Source: Siphonobacter sp. BAB-5405
Lineage (GTDB): Bacteria > Bacteroidota > Bacteroidia > Cytophagales > Spirosomataceae
Assembly: GCF_002872335.1 (NCBI RefSeq)
Contig: NZ_NJAG01000019.1
Span: 1 to 64,000 of the forward strand
DNA length: 64,000 nt
Reading direction: 5' to 3'
Shown here: piece after piece, positions 19,646-28,051 of the stretch
Layout of the letters: each line of letters opens with the position of its first letter
Position numbering within the stretch: position 1 is the first letter of the stretch
The notes under the pieces: generated by a model
The model's database searches: none
What the model saw: the letters and a program-made list of their open reading frames with translations, nothing else
What the model was told of the DNA's origin: nothing
Translations under genes and position numbers: made by a program

Positions 19646-20476
19646 ATGATTTCTGTAGGAAAAAAAAATACACTGACGGCCCTGCGACTCACCAGCGTAG
19701 GAATGTTTTTAGGCAATGGTGAGGATGAATTACTTCTACCCAACAAATACATCCCGGAAGGGCTGGAAGAGGGGGATGAGATCGAAGTATTCGTGTACCG
19801 CGATTCGGAGGACCGGCTTATTGCTACCACCCTGCAACCGTATCTGGAGTTGTACGAGTTTGGCGTGCTGAAAGTAAAATCGGCCGGGAAGTTCGGGGCT
19901 TTTCTGGACTGGGGACTGGAGAAAGATCTGCTGGTACCCTTCAGTGAACAACTGCATCCCTTGCAGGAAGGCGAGTCGGTGGTTGTGGCACTCGTACCAG
20001 ACGTGGAAACCGATCGCCTTATTGGTACCTGCAAAGTGGGTCAGTATCTGGAATACGAACGTATTCCCTTCGCTCCCGGCGATGAAGTGGACCTGTTGAT
20101 CTACGAACGCAGTGACCTGGGTTATAATGCCATCATCAACAATCATTACCGGGGTTTGATTTACTACAACGAGGTATTTCAGCCCCTGACCATTGGCGAT
20201 AAAGTAAAAGGCTATATCAAGCAAGTACGGGTTGATAAATCCATTGACCTTTCCCTGCAACCGCAGGGGTACTACCACAGCATTGACGTCAATACGGATA
20301 AAATTTTAAAAACGCTACAGGACCAAAACGGCTTTCTGCCGCTTACGGACAACAGTGACCCTGCCGTGATCTATTCAACGCTGCAAATGAGCAAGAAGGC
20401 CTTTAAAAAAGCCATCGGAGCCCTGTACCGGGAGCGGGTCATTCGGCTGGAAGACGATGGAATTTATATGAATTGA
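19646..20476 (+). CDS. CvfB-like S1-domain RNA-binding protein
   Basis: 276 residues from the ATG at 19646, chosen because MISVGKKNTLTALRLTSVGMFL is the usual start; an earlier ATG at 19568 adds an unrelated segment. Tandem S1-like modules are seen: about 10-65 (GEDELLLPNKYIPEGLEEGDEIEVFVY), 70-135 (GKFGAFLDWGLEKDLLVPFSEQ) and 140-205. A C-terminal winged-helix-like part follows (MSKKAFKKAIGALYRERVI, LEDDGIY). The family is named after a Staphylococcus virulence regulator that binds RNA. The function in Bacteroidota is not established. It is a single-gene unit ending in a strong terminator. Confidence 0.85.
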   Translation: MISVGKKNTLTALRLTSVGMFLGNGEDELLLPNKYIPEGLEEGDEIEVFVYRDSEDRLIATTLQPYLELYEFGVLKVKSAGKFGAFLDWGLEKDLLVPFSEQLHPLQEGESVVVALVPDVETDRLIGTCKVGQYLEYERIPFAPGDEVDLLIYERSDLGYNAIINNHYRGLIYYNEVFQPLTIGDKVKGYIKQVRVDKSIDLSLQPQGYYHSIDVNTDKILKTLQDQNGFLPLTDNSDPAVIYSTLQMSKKAFKKAIGALYRERVIRLEDDGIYMN

Positions 20477-20741
20477 GTTTTCAGTTGGAGTAGTTAGAGT
20501 TTGGAGTTGTGGGTTTAGAGTTTTGGGTTGGTGCAGTATTGCGATTGCGTTGAGGCATTCGTTTCTACGCTCGTCTACTTCCGAAAGGGGGCAACTTCAG
20601 GCATCCAGAAAAGTCCACTGGCTTTTTGTGTATGCACTGCTGCACACCTTTTTGAATGACTGAATCCGTTACGCATGAAATGATAAAAGGCTAGCCTGGT
20701 TTAATCCGGGCTAGCCTTTCTTTTATACGGGTTGTAACCCC
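20477..20741. other. Convergent intergenic region
   Basis: Short gene-free region between convergent genes. Apart from the bidirectional terminator at 20686-20724 nothing stands out; the first part is unusually G/T-rich, with repeats of the type GAGTTTTGGGTT. Confidence 0.5.
20686..20724. terminator. Bidirectional terminator between CvfB-like and rhamnosidase genes
   Basis: An 11-base perfect stem (AAAGGCTAGCC/GGCTAGCCTTT) with a 12-base loop is followed by a T-rich tract on the plus strand and flanked by A/T on the other side. It can serve both convergent genes. Confidence 0.85.
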
Positions 20742-23393
20742 TTATTCTTCGATGACAAACGTATGATTGCCTGCTCCTACTTTGTAGCCTTCGCTCGGAT
20801 TCGTTACCGCTACCGGCTTGCCCGCTAAGGTTACTTTTTTCCCTTTCAGAAAAACAGAAGCCGTACTGTTGGCCGGAATACTAACCTTGTATTCGACGGT
20901 TTTACCGGTCCGTTTCCAGGAAGAAACAATGCGACCATACGGACCCTCGTGCTGGGCTTCGAACTGTTCCAGTCCTGCTACAAAATTGGGACGTAGTAAT
21001 ACGTTTTTAAAACCCGGTTGCGTCGGATCGGGTTTGATGCCTCCCAGCCCTTTGTAAATCCAGGCTCCGATTTCCCCGAACATGATATGGTTCAGGGAGA
21101 TATCGGACTTGGCCTGAATGTCCCAGTTCTCGTATAAGGTCGTTGCACCATTTTTAATCCACCAGCCCCAGGAAGGATACTTTTCGTTGGAAGCCAGCGT
21201 GTACGCTACATCTGCATGACCGTTTTCGCTCAAGGCATTCAAAATGGCTTTCGTACCCAACAAGCCTACGTCTAAAGCGTTGCCATCGGCTTTCACGCGT
21301 TTCGCCAGATTGTCGGCTACTTTGGCTTTCAGGTTTTCGGGAACTACACCCCATTGCAAGGGTACGGCCAGTTCTGTTTGCAGGCCAGAACCATACATAC
21401 CCGTTTGCGAATTGAGGTATTTAGCATTGATGGCGTCCTGAATTTTCTTTGCCAACGCAGCGTATCTGGCCTGATCTTCCGTTTTGTTGAGTAACCCGGC
21501 CGCTTTACTTAGAATCGTAGCATCAACGAAATAATAAATACTCGACGTCAGCTCAACGGGCGATTTGGATTTCACCGGTACCCAATCGCCCAGGCCCCAG
21601 GTCGTCAGGCCCGAAGGAGCGATTTCCGTAATATGATCGACGTAGCGTTTGATGTTCTCGTAGTTATCAGACAACGGTTTGGCATCGCCGTAGAAGAGGT
21701 ACAGATTCCAGGGAATGACCGCAATGGTACTCGTCCAGTCCGGACCGTTGGCCCAGTCGTAGCCCCAGCCGCTGGTGGGGATGATGGCTGGTAATACGCC
21801 ATTGGCCTGCTGCTCGTCGCGGTGATCAGCCAGCCATTTTTCGTAAATGGTAATACCATCGAAGCTGTACAGCCCCGTTTCGATCGCGATTTGTCCGTCA
21901 CCCGTCCAGCCGTTCTTCTCCCGTTGGGGGCAGTCGGTTGGGTATCCAAACAGGTTCGACAAGTACGCGTTATTCGTGGCCGACCAGATTTTATCCAGCG
22001 TCGGATTCGAGGACTGCACCTGCCCTATCGGCGGTACATCACTGTGCATGAAATACGCCGTCAGGCTGGCGGGCGTCAGTTCGAGATCCCGATCCTGCGA
22101 CGTTACTTCCACGTACTGAAAGCCCTTATAATTAAAGCGGGGCATGAACGTATCTTCCCGGCCACTCAGGGTTACAATATCGGTCTGGAAAGGGTCCTGA
22201 TTATCGGTGGGTCGATAGTGGGCGTCAATATTCGACAGGTCAACCCGACCGTTTTCGTACAAACGTTCGCCGTGTTTCAGGCGGACAACCGTACCCGATT
22301 TTCCCTTCACTTTCAATTCACTAACGCCCGCAATGTTTCGACCCATGTTATACACCCAGGTCGTATCGTTGAGCCGTACCAGCGAGGCCGTCCGGATTTC
22401 TTCGACGTTGCGAATCGGGTGCAGGGCCTGAGCGACAATATGTTGCGAAGGAGCGGGTCGATTCATGACATTTTTCCACTTCGAATCGTCAAAATCTGCC
22501 GTATTCCAGCCGGCCTGTTCCAAGCGGGCATCGTAATGCTCGGCGGTGTAGATGCTGTTGAATACAATTGGACTCAGAGCCGTTTTCCAGGACGTATCAC
22601 TTGAAATCGTTTCGGTACTGCCATCTTCGTAGGTCACCCGTACATCCAGACAAAACGAGGGGCGACTCCGCCAGGGAGCCTGATCGAAATACCATACTGC
22701 CGTTGACTGGTGATTGTACCAGCCATTGCCGAGCAGGATACCGATGGCATTTTTCCCCTCCTGTAGCTGTTTGGTTACGTCATAGGTCACGTACAGGGTT
22801 CGGCGATCAAACCGCGTGTACATGGGATCCAGGCGGTGATTACCGACTTTTTGACCGTTGATAAAGAGTTCGTACAGACCAGCGGCTGCCACATACGCCC
22901 GGGCCGAACGAATTTTCTTCGTCGTCTGGAAGGCTTTCCGAAAGTACGGGGCGGGTTTGATCTTACTATCGCGGGAATCCGAAATCCAGGAGCCTTTCCA
23001 GTTAAGCTGGTTTATCAGACCCGTTTCAAAACTCGCTACTGAGCTCAGGGGGGCCACTTTTCCGTCCTGATCCCATAGCACCACGGCCCAGTAATATTTG
23101 GTGTAGGGTTTCAGGGCCGGACCCTTGTATACGGCCTGATTCAGACCGGAAGTAATTTTGCCCGATTGCCACAGGGCCGTTTTCTGTACCTGCACGGAAT
23201 CGGTACTCACAAAAAGCTGATACGCCGTTTGCCGGGCTCCGGGCCGTGAATCCTCCATGTGCCAGTTGAAACGAGGCTGTGGAGCGTCGATGCCCAGCGG
23301 GTTTTTCAGGTGCTCGCAGGTAAGATTTCCGCCTTGCTGAGCGTACAGAAACGTAGAACTACCAACCAGAAGGGTGGTTAAAAATGATTTCAT
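20742..23393 (-). CDS. Glycoside hydrolase family 78 alpha-L-rhamnosidase
   Basis: 883 residues from the ATG at 23391-23393, followed at once by a signal peptide ending near LLYAQQGG. Parts in order: an N-terminal fibronectin-like domain (about 20-130), the Bac_rhamnosid_N domain with carbohydrate-binding fold (about 150-310), a connecting domain (about 330-440) and the (alpha/alpha)6 catalytic barrel (about 450-780). The barrel shows the family signature CPQREKNGWTGDGQ around residue 490 and GATTLYENWD near 750. A C-terminal beta-sandwich follows. It removes terminal alpha-L-rhamnose from plant glycans or glycosides in the periplasm or outside the cell. No transport gene is adjacent on the same strand. 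Confidence 0.93.
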   Translation of the reverse strand: MKSFLTTLLVGSSTFLYAQQGGNLTCEHLKNPLGIDAPQPRFNWHMEDSRPGARQTAYQLFVSTDSVQVQKTALWQSGKITSGLNQAVYKGPALKPYTKYYWAVVLWDQDGKVAPLSSVASFETGLINQLNWKGSWISDSRDSKIKPAPYFRKAFQTTKKIRSARAYVAAAGLYELFINGQKVGNHRLDPMYTRFDRRTLYVTYDVTKQLQEGKNAIGILLGNGWYNHQSTAVWYFDQAPWRSRPSFCLDVRVTYEDGSTETISSDTSWKTALSPIVFNSIYTAEHYDARLEQAGWNTADFDDSKWKNVMNRPAPSQHIVAQALHPIRNVEEIRTASLVRLNDTTWVYNMGRNIAGVSELKVKGKSGTVVRLKHGERLYENGRVDLSNIDAHYRPTDNQDPFQTDIVTLSGREDTFMPRFNYKGFQYVEVTSQDRDLELTPASLTAYFMHSDVPPIGQVQSSNPTLDKIWSATNNAYLSNLFGYPTDCPQREKNGWTGDGQIAIETGLYSFDGITIYEKWLADHRDEQQANGVLPAIIPTSGWGYDWANGPDWTSTIAVIPWNLYLFYGDAKPLSDNYENIKRYVDHITEIAPSGLTTWGLGDWVPVKSKSPVELTSSIYYFVDATILSKAAGLLNKTEDQARYAALAKKIQDAINAKYLNSQTGMYGSGLQTELAVPLQWGVVPENLKAKVADNLAKRVKADGNALDVGLLGTKAILNALSENGHADVAYTLASNEKYPSWGWWIKNGATTLYENWDIQAKSDISLNHIMFGEIGAWIYKGLGGIKPDPTQPGFKNVLLRPNFVAGLEQFEAQHEGPYGRIVSSWKRTGKTVEYKVSIPANSTASVFLKGKKVTLAGKPVAVTNPSEGYKVGAGNHTFVIEE

Positions 23394-23482
23394 AGGCAAG
23401 AGGACGTACGATTAAACTTCCGCAAGGTAACGTGTTTTAGGGGTAAAGCCGTACCGTACTTTCGGCCCGGCTGGTTATAGGA

Positions 23483-23508
23483 AAGCCCGAAAACGAATTT
23501 CCGGGCTT
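23483..23508 (-). terminator. Hairpin after the lipocalin-like gene
   Basis: AAGCCCG pairs with CGGGCTT on the minus strand, about 25 bases after the stop at 23534. The U-run is short (TTTCC), so termination may be moderate. Confidence 0.55.
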
Positions 23509-23533
23509 CATGCATGATTTTAAGTACCGTATT

Positions 23534-23980
23534 CTATCTACTCGGGATAAATTCCAGATTGGCAGCCTGAGCTTTGCCGTCTACTTGTACATTGCTTTGC
23601 TGTAACGTCAGGCTGTTACTGCTTAACGTCACCAGTTTAAAGGCTCCGGCGAAACCACTCACGTCGATATCTACCACCGTTTCGTTTTCTTTCAGATACC
23701 AGGTTCCACCGTTGAGTACCTGCCCGCTTTCATTGAGAGCCCGTACGCGGTTATTGGTCTGAAACTGAATGGACATGGCATAAATCGCATCCGTAAATAC
23801 CCCCAGACGGCTTCGGTCGATGACTTTACCATCCACGTCGGTTACCCGGTTGAGTTTCCAGGGCGTATTGATCAGCATGTCTTCTTTGGCAGAAGTTTCT
23901 GACTGGTCGGGGTCTTTTTTGCAGGAAGCAAAGGTAAAGAGCACCAGGCTCAGTAATCCCAAAACGAGTGTTTTCATCAT
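23534..23980 (-). CDS. Lipocalin-like lipoprotein of unknown role
   Basis: 148 residues. Lipoprotein signal with lipobox TFASC, then a short linker and a small beta-rich domain. Segments such as LINTPWKLNRVTDVDGK, IQFQTNNRVRALN and GTWYLKENETVVDI are typical of Bacteroidota lipocalin-like domains. The ligand is unknown. This is the last clearly chromosomal gene before the integrase at 24196, so the prophage junction is probably between 23981 and 24195. Confidence 0.75.
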   Translation of the reverse strand: MMKTLVLGLLSLVLFTFASCKKDPDQSETSAKEDMLINTPWKLNRVTDVDGKVIDRSRLGVFTDAIYAMSIQFQTNNRVRALNESGQVLNGGTWYLKENETVVDIDVSGFAGAFKLVTLSSNSLTLQQSNVQVDGKAQAANLEFIPSR

Positions 23981-24195
23981 GAGCGTAGGAAAGGAAAGAC
24001 GGGGACTGATGCCGTACTAACGTTCAGTCAAAAGTAGGGATTGCCTTTCCACTCTGCAAAAATATATTTTGTATTCAAAAATACATTAAATTACACAACA
24101 TCACATTCCCACACTTTTGACGGTTACATTATTTACACAACTTGTTATTTTATGTAATATTGTTACTGTAAAAGTTTCTGCAATCGTTACTGTAA
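23981..24195. other. Probable left prophage junction, AT-rich
   Basis: This gap separates the last host-type gene from the integrase, the usual place for an attachment site. It has two pairs of direct repeats (24091/24133 and 24162/24186). No tRNA or duplicated gene end is visible, and the core cannot be fixed because the other prophage end is outside the window. Confidence 0.4.
24091..24141. repeat. Direct repeat pair TTACACAAC
   Basis: TTACACAAC occurs at 24091-24099 and 24133-24141, 42 bases apart, in the AT-rich DNA before the integrase gene. The spacing of four helical turns would suit integrase arm-type sites or a repressor. Confidence 0.4.
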
Positions 24196-24196
24196 A
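24162..24196. repeat. Direct repeat pair GTTACTGTAAA before the integrase start
   Basis: GTTACTGTAAA is found at 24162-24172 and 24186-24196, exactly 24 bases apart. The second copy touches the integrase ATG. These may be binding sites through which the integrase or an excision factor controls its own gene. Confidence 0.45.
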
Positions 24197-25464
24197 TGTC
24201 AACGTCTTTCAATATTGAGCTTTCGCCCCGCCCTAATCGGGAAGGGTTATACACCATTTATTTACGTATTACCGTACGGCGACAACACAAACGTATAAAA
24301 ACTTCAATACTTATTGAAAAGAAGTTTTACAATCCAGAGGCTGAATATGGTCGATGGATTCGTAAGACTCATGCTCGATCCCGACAAATTAATGAGGCTC
24401 TCGTTGGCATTTTGGACCAGGCTCGCAGTGAGTATGAGGGGCTGGGCTCAGTCGCCAGCAAGGAAGCAATAGCAAAAAAAATCCTGAATCCTGATAAACT
24501 AACACTTGCCGATTACATGCTACAGTGCATTCAGGAAATATTCAATACCACAACTTACGACCACGCTACGCAGTGTAAATGTATCTTAAATCAGTTTGTT
24601 GCCTTTTTGCCCAAGGATATTCTACTGACCGAGGTTACAACCTATCATATTAATCAGTATAAAGTACATCTGCTCAGAAAAAACCACGCGAATACGGCCA
24701 GACACTACCTGAAGAAAATTGGGACTCAGTTTCGCAGAGCCTATGACAATGATCTGATCACTAAAAACCCTTACGACAAAATTGAGTACCCCAAGTCGGA
24801 ACGCTGTACACGAAAAAAGATGAGCGACGCCGAAATTGATACTTTAAATAATGTAAAAGCCCAGAATCCGCGTTTCATGGGAAAATGGGACGAAATCGCG
24901 ACTGAACTCTACTACTTCTCTTATTTGCATGGAGGAATTCGTTTAGGCGATATGGTGCAGCTCCGAGTAAAAGATTTTCAAAATGGTCGGTTAACGTATG
25001 AAATGAATAAAACGGGAGTGGTAAAGTCAATCAAAATTCGACATGAAGCCCAGTCCATCTTTGATAAGTATTGCAATCCGGACGCTCTGCCCGAACATTA
25101 CTTTTTCCCTCTGCTTGATAACGACGCCCCCTACTCTCGATTTATAACGAAGGCTGAGAAATCAAAGATGCCCCTACCCATAAAGCAACATCATTATAAT
25201 GATATGTCCAGGGTAAAGCGTAGAATCAACGCTTGGTTAAAACGTAAGGCTCTGTTAGGGGAACTTGAAGGAGTGACTTTCCATACCGCCCGCCACTCCT
25301 TCGCTGACAAAGCCCGTCGTATGATGAAGGAAAAGAAGAATATCACGATCGACGGGATTCGTTTGATGCTGGGCCACTCCAGCCTAGCCACTACGCAGCG
25401 ATACCTCAATAGCTTTGACCTTGAGGGTCAGGATGATGCCCACGACGCTATCTTTGGCGATTAA
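24196..25464 (+). CDS. Tyrosine recombinase / prophage integrase
   Basis: 422 residues with the layout of Bacteroidota phage and transposon integrases: N-terminal arm-binding domain (about 1-95), SAM-like core-binding domain (about 105-205) and catalytic domain (about 220-415). Catalytic residues are visible: Arg in GGIRLGDMV (about 249), Lys in the beta-hairpin (VKSIKIRH), HxxR in FHTARHSF (about 362-368), His in LGHSS (about 394) and the Tyr nucleophile in TTQRYLNSF (about 403). It would insert and excise the element through a covalent 3'-phosphotyrosine intermediate. It faces toward the phage genes, which all converge on it. Confidence 0.95.
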   Translation: MSTSFNIELSPRPNREGLYTIYLRITVRRQHKRIKTSILIEKKFYNPEAEYGRWIRKTHARSRQINEALVGILDQARSEYEGLGSVASKEAIAKKILNPDKLTLADYMLQCIQEIFNTTTYDHATQCKCILNQFVAFLPKDILLTEVTTYHINQYKVHLLRKNHANTARHYLKKIGTQFRRAYDNDLITKNPYDKIEYPKSERCTRKKMSDAEIDTLNNVKAQNPRFMGKWDEIATELYYFSYLHGGIRLGDMVQLRVKDFQNGRLTYEMNKTGVVKSIKIRHEAQSIFDKYCNPDALPEHYFFPLLDNDAPYSRFITKAEKSKMPLPIKQHHYNDMSRVKRRINAWLKRKALLGELEGVTFHTARHSFADKARRMMKEKKNITIDGIRLMLGHSSLATTQRYLNSFDLEGQDDAHDAIFGD

Positions 25465-25467
25465 AAT

Positions 25468-26064
25468 TTACTCCCACATTTTAGCTATTGCATCAGCTAA
25501 GTAAATATATTCTTCATCGTGGCACGGTAAAATTTTTACATCTTCCTGAATTTCTGTTTGATCATCAATGCATACTGAACTGATATATTTTCCATGAAAA
25601 TCAGTATACGTTGCTTCCCATTTTTCCACGCGGTTAGCATATCTTAATTTGAATATTTGGCCAGGCATAATTGCATATAATTTTACTTGTTTTGGATACT
25701 TTCCTTCATAAGAAGTACTAAGCAAAAATATATTTAGTGCAACACTATTACCTACGTTAATAATCTCCCATATACTATCATTACTACCTAACTGAAATAA
25801 AATCAATGGTCGACTATTATTTTTTTCATTTGTTTCGGCTATCAATGCTCTTTCCTCTTCTCGCTGATGAATAAAATATGTTAGAGTAGATAGAAGTACT
25901 AAGCTCGATATACTAACAAAGACATTTAAATAATCCCCTAATTGTCCCCAATTTTCTGGATTAGTCGAAATGGGGTAACTATGGAACTTAATAACATATG
26001 CAATAATTGCTCCTACCATTATTACAATGGAAGCAAATAATCCTACTAGTAAATAATTTTTCAT
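25468..26064 (-). CDS. Membrane protein with WGQLGDYL motif (possible moron gene)
   Basis: 198 residues. Two membrane helices (about 5-26 and 45-65) flank a short loop with NPENWGQLGDYLNVFVS. A soluble C-terminal part with mixed strands follows (about 80-198). Small proteins with this WGxxGD loop are recurrent in phages and genomic islands, but I know no proven function. The base composition is clearly more AT-rich than the genes around it, pointing to separate acquisition. Its position next to the integrase and outside the late operon fits a gene expressed in the lysogen, for instance for superinfection exclusion; that is inference. Confidence 0.6.
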   Translation of the reverse strand: MKNYLLVGLFASIVIMVGAIIAYVIKFHSYPISTNPENWGQLGDYLNVFVSISSLVLLSTLTYFIHQREEERALIAETNEKNNSRPLILFQLGSNDSIWEIINVGNSVALNIFLLSTSYEGKYPKQVKLYAIMPGQIFKLRYANRVEKWEATYTDFHGKYISSVCIDDQTEIQEDVKILPCHDEEYIYLADAIAKMWE

Positions 26065-26103
26065 ATGATATAGTTTAATTAAAATAGCCCGGCATTTACC
26101 GGG

Positions 26104-26289
26104 CTATTCCTTTTCAATATGTTCCCGTTCGAAAATGATAATGGCCAGTTTCGCCCAGGCTGGAAACGATTCGTCTGACCGGGTGATCACGCGTACGGAA
26201 TCCTCCGTATTACCGATGAGCTCCGCTACCTTTTTATTGGTAAGCCCGTAGTGTTTTTTGAATCGCTTATATCGTTCCGGCCAGTTCAT
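26104..26289 (-). CDS. Small putative helix-turn-helix protein
   Basis: 61 residues. The middle part (KKHYGLTNKKVAELIGNTED) looks like the first helices of a Cro/CI-type helix-turn-helix, with the T/S-x-K-x-V-A-E-L-x-G-N pattern, followed by SVRVITRSDESFPAWAKLAI. It may bind DNA as a small prophage regulator. The motif is short, so function is not certain. It lies 17 bases after the next unknown gene on the same strand. Confidence 0.55.
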   Translation of the reverse strand: MNWPERYKRFKKHYGLTNKKVAELIGNTEDSVRVITRSDESFPAWAKLAIIIFEREHIEKE

Positions 26290-26306
26290 CCGGCAAAAAT
26301 ATGCCT

Positions 26307-26600
26307 TTACCCGAGTTTCGAGACGAAATCTTGAATTTGCTGAGCGGTTTCGGATGATATCGGAAAGAACGCGGCTTCCCCTTCAGGAATTTCCACATCC
26401 CAAAAGGCTTCCACGACTGGAGCATAACTTTCATAATGCTCGGGATCGATGTGAATACCAGTTTGACCATCCTTCTCCTGAATCGTAAATGGTTCATCGA
26501 ATACCGTTTGGGTAACCTGCCCGTTCTGATGAACTGCAAAATCGAGTGAAAGCACATTTCCAGAAACCAGCGTGATGTTTAAATGATGTACCTTTGCCAT
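26307..26600 (-). CDS. Conserved-looking hypothetical protein
   Basis: 97 residues, not recognised. The sequence is acidic and beta-rich at the start (HHLNITLVSGNVLSLDFAVHQNGQV) with a helix at the end (SSETAQQIQDFVSK). ATG at 26598-26600. A -7-like element lies about 70 bases upstream, so it and the small HTH gene may form a short operon. Confidence 0.55.
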   Translation of the reverse strand: MAKVHHLNITLVSGNVLSLDFAVHQNGQVTQTVFDEPFTIQEKDGQTGIHIDPEHYESYAPVVEAFWDVEIPEGEAAFFPISSETAQQIQDFVSKLG

Positions 26601-26669
26601 GATTGTTTATATAGATGGTAGACAATTTATCCCTTGCCGATGCGGGTTGGTAAGGGATTTTTTACACCT

Positions 26670-26677
26670 CAAAGGTA
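26670..26677 (-). promoter_or_regulatory. Possible -7 element for the genes at 26104-26600
   Basis: The minus strand reads TACCTTTG, matching TAnnTTTG. The expected TTG about 19-21 bases upstream is only a T-rich tract. A transcript would have a leader of about 64 bases. Confidence 0.35.
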
Positions 26678-26713
26678 CAAAAGTCAGTCAAAAAGGAAAT
26701 ATATATTTCTTTT

Positions 26714-26929
26714 ATGGAAGAACTATACGAATTATACAAAGCCCTTAAGAGTTATTCTTGCCTCGATCATTTCACCTTTGTGAATGACCGCCTGAGTTTT
26801 CACTATCCCGGCATTGAAGTAAAATTCACGATCGTACGGTACGCCGATCTGTTTTTGGTACGGGTGGACGGAAAGGAAATATTTCACCATTCCGATCTTC
26901 AGGAGATCGTAGATTTTGTAATGATTTAA
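26714..26929 (+). CDS. Small hypothetical protein, plus strand
   Basis: 71 residues, not recognised. Alternating hydrophobic pattern (HFTFVNDRLSFHYPGIEVKFTIVRYADLFLVRVDGKE) suggests a small beta-sheet protein with a short C-terminal helix (DLQEIVDFVMI). It starts with ATG in an AT-rich region and runs against the late genes, so it may belong to the lysogenic set. Confidence 0.5.
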   Translation: MEELYELYKALKSYSCLDHFTFVNDRLSFHYPGIEVKFTIVRYADLFLVRVDGKEIFHHSDLQEIVDFVMI

Positions 26930-26957
26930 AAAACCCGCCCAGCAGTGCCAGACGGGT
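26927..26957 (-). terminator. Minus-strand hairpin terminator
   Basis: On the minus strand ACCCG pairs with CGGGT and the hairpin is followed by TTTTTTAAA. It overlaps the end of the plus-strand gene 26714-26929 and would stop read-through from the late operon. Confidence 0.55.
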
Positions 26958-27053
26958 GATGGTTTGTTAAATATTGATAATAGTGTTAAAATAAATGCAG
27001 ACCTTTGATACGAAAAGTTAGGTGGCCAGAGAGTAGGACACCAACGAATTTGC

Positions 27054-27088
27054 AAAAGCCGTCCGATGTGTGTCAGACGGCTTTTCTT
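27054..27088. terminator. Strong terminator at the end of the late operon
   Basis: A 10-base perfect stem (AAAAGCCGTC/GACGGCTTTT) with a 12-base loop lies directly after the patatin stop at 27089. Both sides carry T/A tracts, so it works in either direction. It marks the end of the long minus-strand late transcription unit. Confidence 0.85.
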
Positions 27089-28051
27089 TTAGGCAGCTTC
27101 CTGATTACTCATTAATCGCTCTACGATCTGATCGAGCTTTCCCTTATTAACCTCTATAAACTTTTCCGCAACTGCCTTCATCTTTGCCATCGTCTCCGGA
27201 CTGGCATCGTCCATCTTAACGCCCGGCGAATCAAAGTCCAGACGGATGTACCGCTCTTCGGAATCGAAAAACCAGTACAGCAGATTGACGATGAAGTCAA
27301 CTACCTGAAAGGAGCCCGACATCTGAATGCCGATGATGCTTTCGACCATCATCAGAGCCATCTTACCCACCAATGTACTTTTTTTCCCCTTCTCGGCTCC
27401 CGTGCCCCAGCTGATTACGTACGGCAGTTCCTTACAACCTTTATGGGACTTGAAGTATTCCGCCAGCGTCATCAGGGTCGGATTGGCGGCGAACACGCCC
27501 CCATCAATCAGAGTGTACTTATTTCCCGCTTTGGAAGTAACCTCCGCAGGTTCAAAGTATGTCGGAGCCGCCATACTCCCCAGCGTGGCATCCGCCAGAT
27601 CGAAATCAAAATCAGGATCCAGTTTCGCTTTTTCTGAACTCATCACCCATACCTGATCGGTATCTGGATTATAGGCCATGGCCAGCGTCGGCCGGACGTC
27701 AGAAAGCTTCAAGCCCTTGAAGGCTTTCTTCAGCTGCTCGTGCAAATAGGCTTTCCCGTATTTATATCCGACTAGTCCCACCTGACCCAGTAGAACCCGT
27801 ACCTTGGTTGCCAGTTTTTTCCGGGTAAAGATCAGTGGGCCGTGCTCCTCGTACCATCCCTGCTGATCTTTTTCCTCGGCCCGAATTAGGGAAGAAATCC
27901 CCTGTCCGGTCGAGGCTCCGGCCACGATCGTAATGTAGTGCGAGAGTGGCAAGGGTAATTTGCTTTGCAGGTAGTCGTGAACAATAGCGACCATATAACC
28001 CCTCATGCCGCCCCCGTCGACGGTCCAGAGCACTGGAATTTTCTGTTTCAT
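27089..28051 (-). CDS. Patatin-like phospholipase in the lysis cassette
   Basis: 320 residues. The oxyanion-hole loop DGGGMRG is at 12-18, the nucleophile Ser in GASTG at 45-49, and the catalytic Asp in LIDGGVFAANP at about 180, so the Ser-Asp dyad is complete. Patatins hydrolyse acyl esters of phospholipids. The gene overlaps the spanin-like gene by 4 bases, and the holin-like gene is next. This places it in the lysis group, where it might attack the outer membrane. Alternatives are a lysogenic-conversion lipase or an abortive effector like CapV; the tight overlap with lysis genes favours the first. No signal peptide is seen, so release would depend on the holin. Confidence 0.88.
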   Translation of the reverse strand: MKQKIPVLWTVDGGGMRGYMVAIVHDYLQSKLPLPLSHYITIVAGASTGQGISSLIRAEEKDQQGWYEEHGPLIFTRKKLATKVRVLLGQVGLVGYKYGKAYLHEQLKKAFKGLKLSDVRPTLAMAYNPDTDQVWVMSSEKAKLDPDFDFDLADATLGSMAAPTYFEPAEVTSKAGNKYTLIDGGVFAANPTLMTLAEYFKSHKGCKELPYVISWGTGAEKGKKSTLVGKMALMMVESIIGIQMSGSFQVVDFIVNLLYWFFDSEERYIRLDFDSPGVKMDDASPETMAKMKAVAEKFIEVNKGKLDQIVERLMSNQEAA

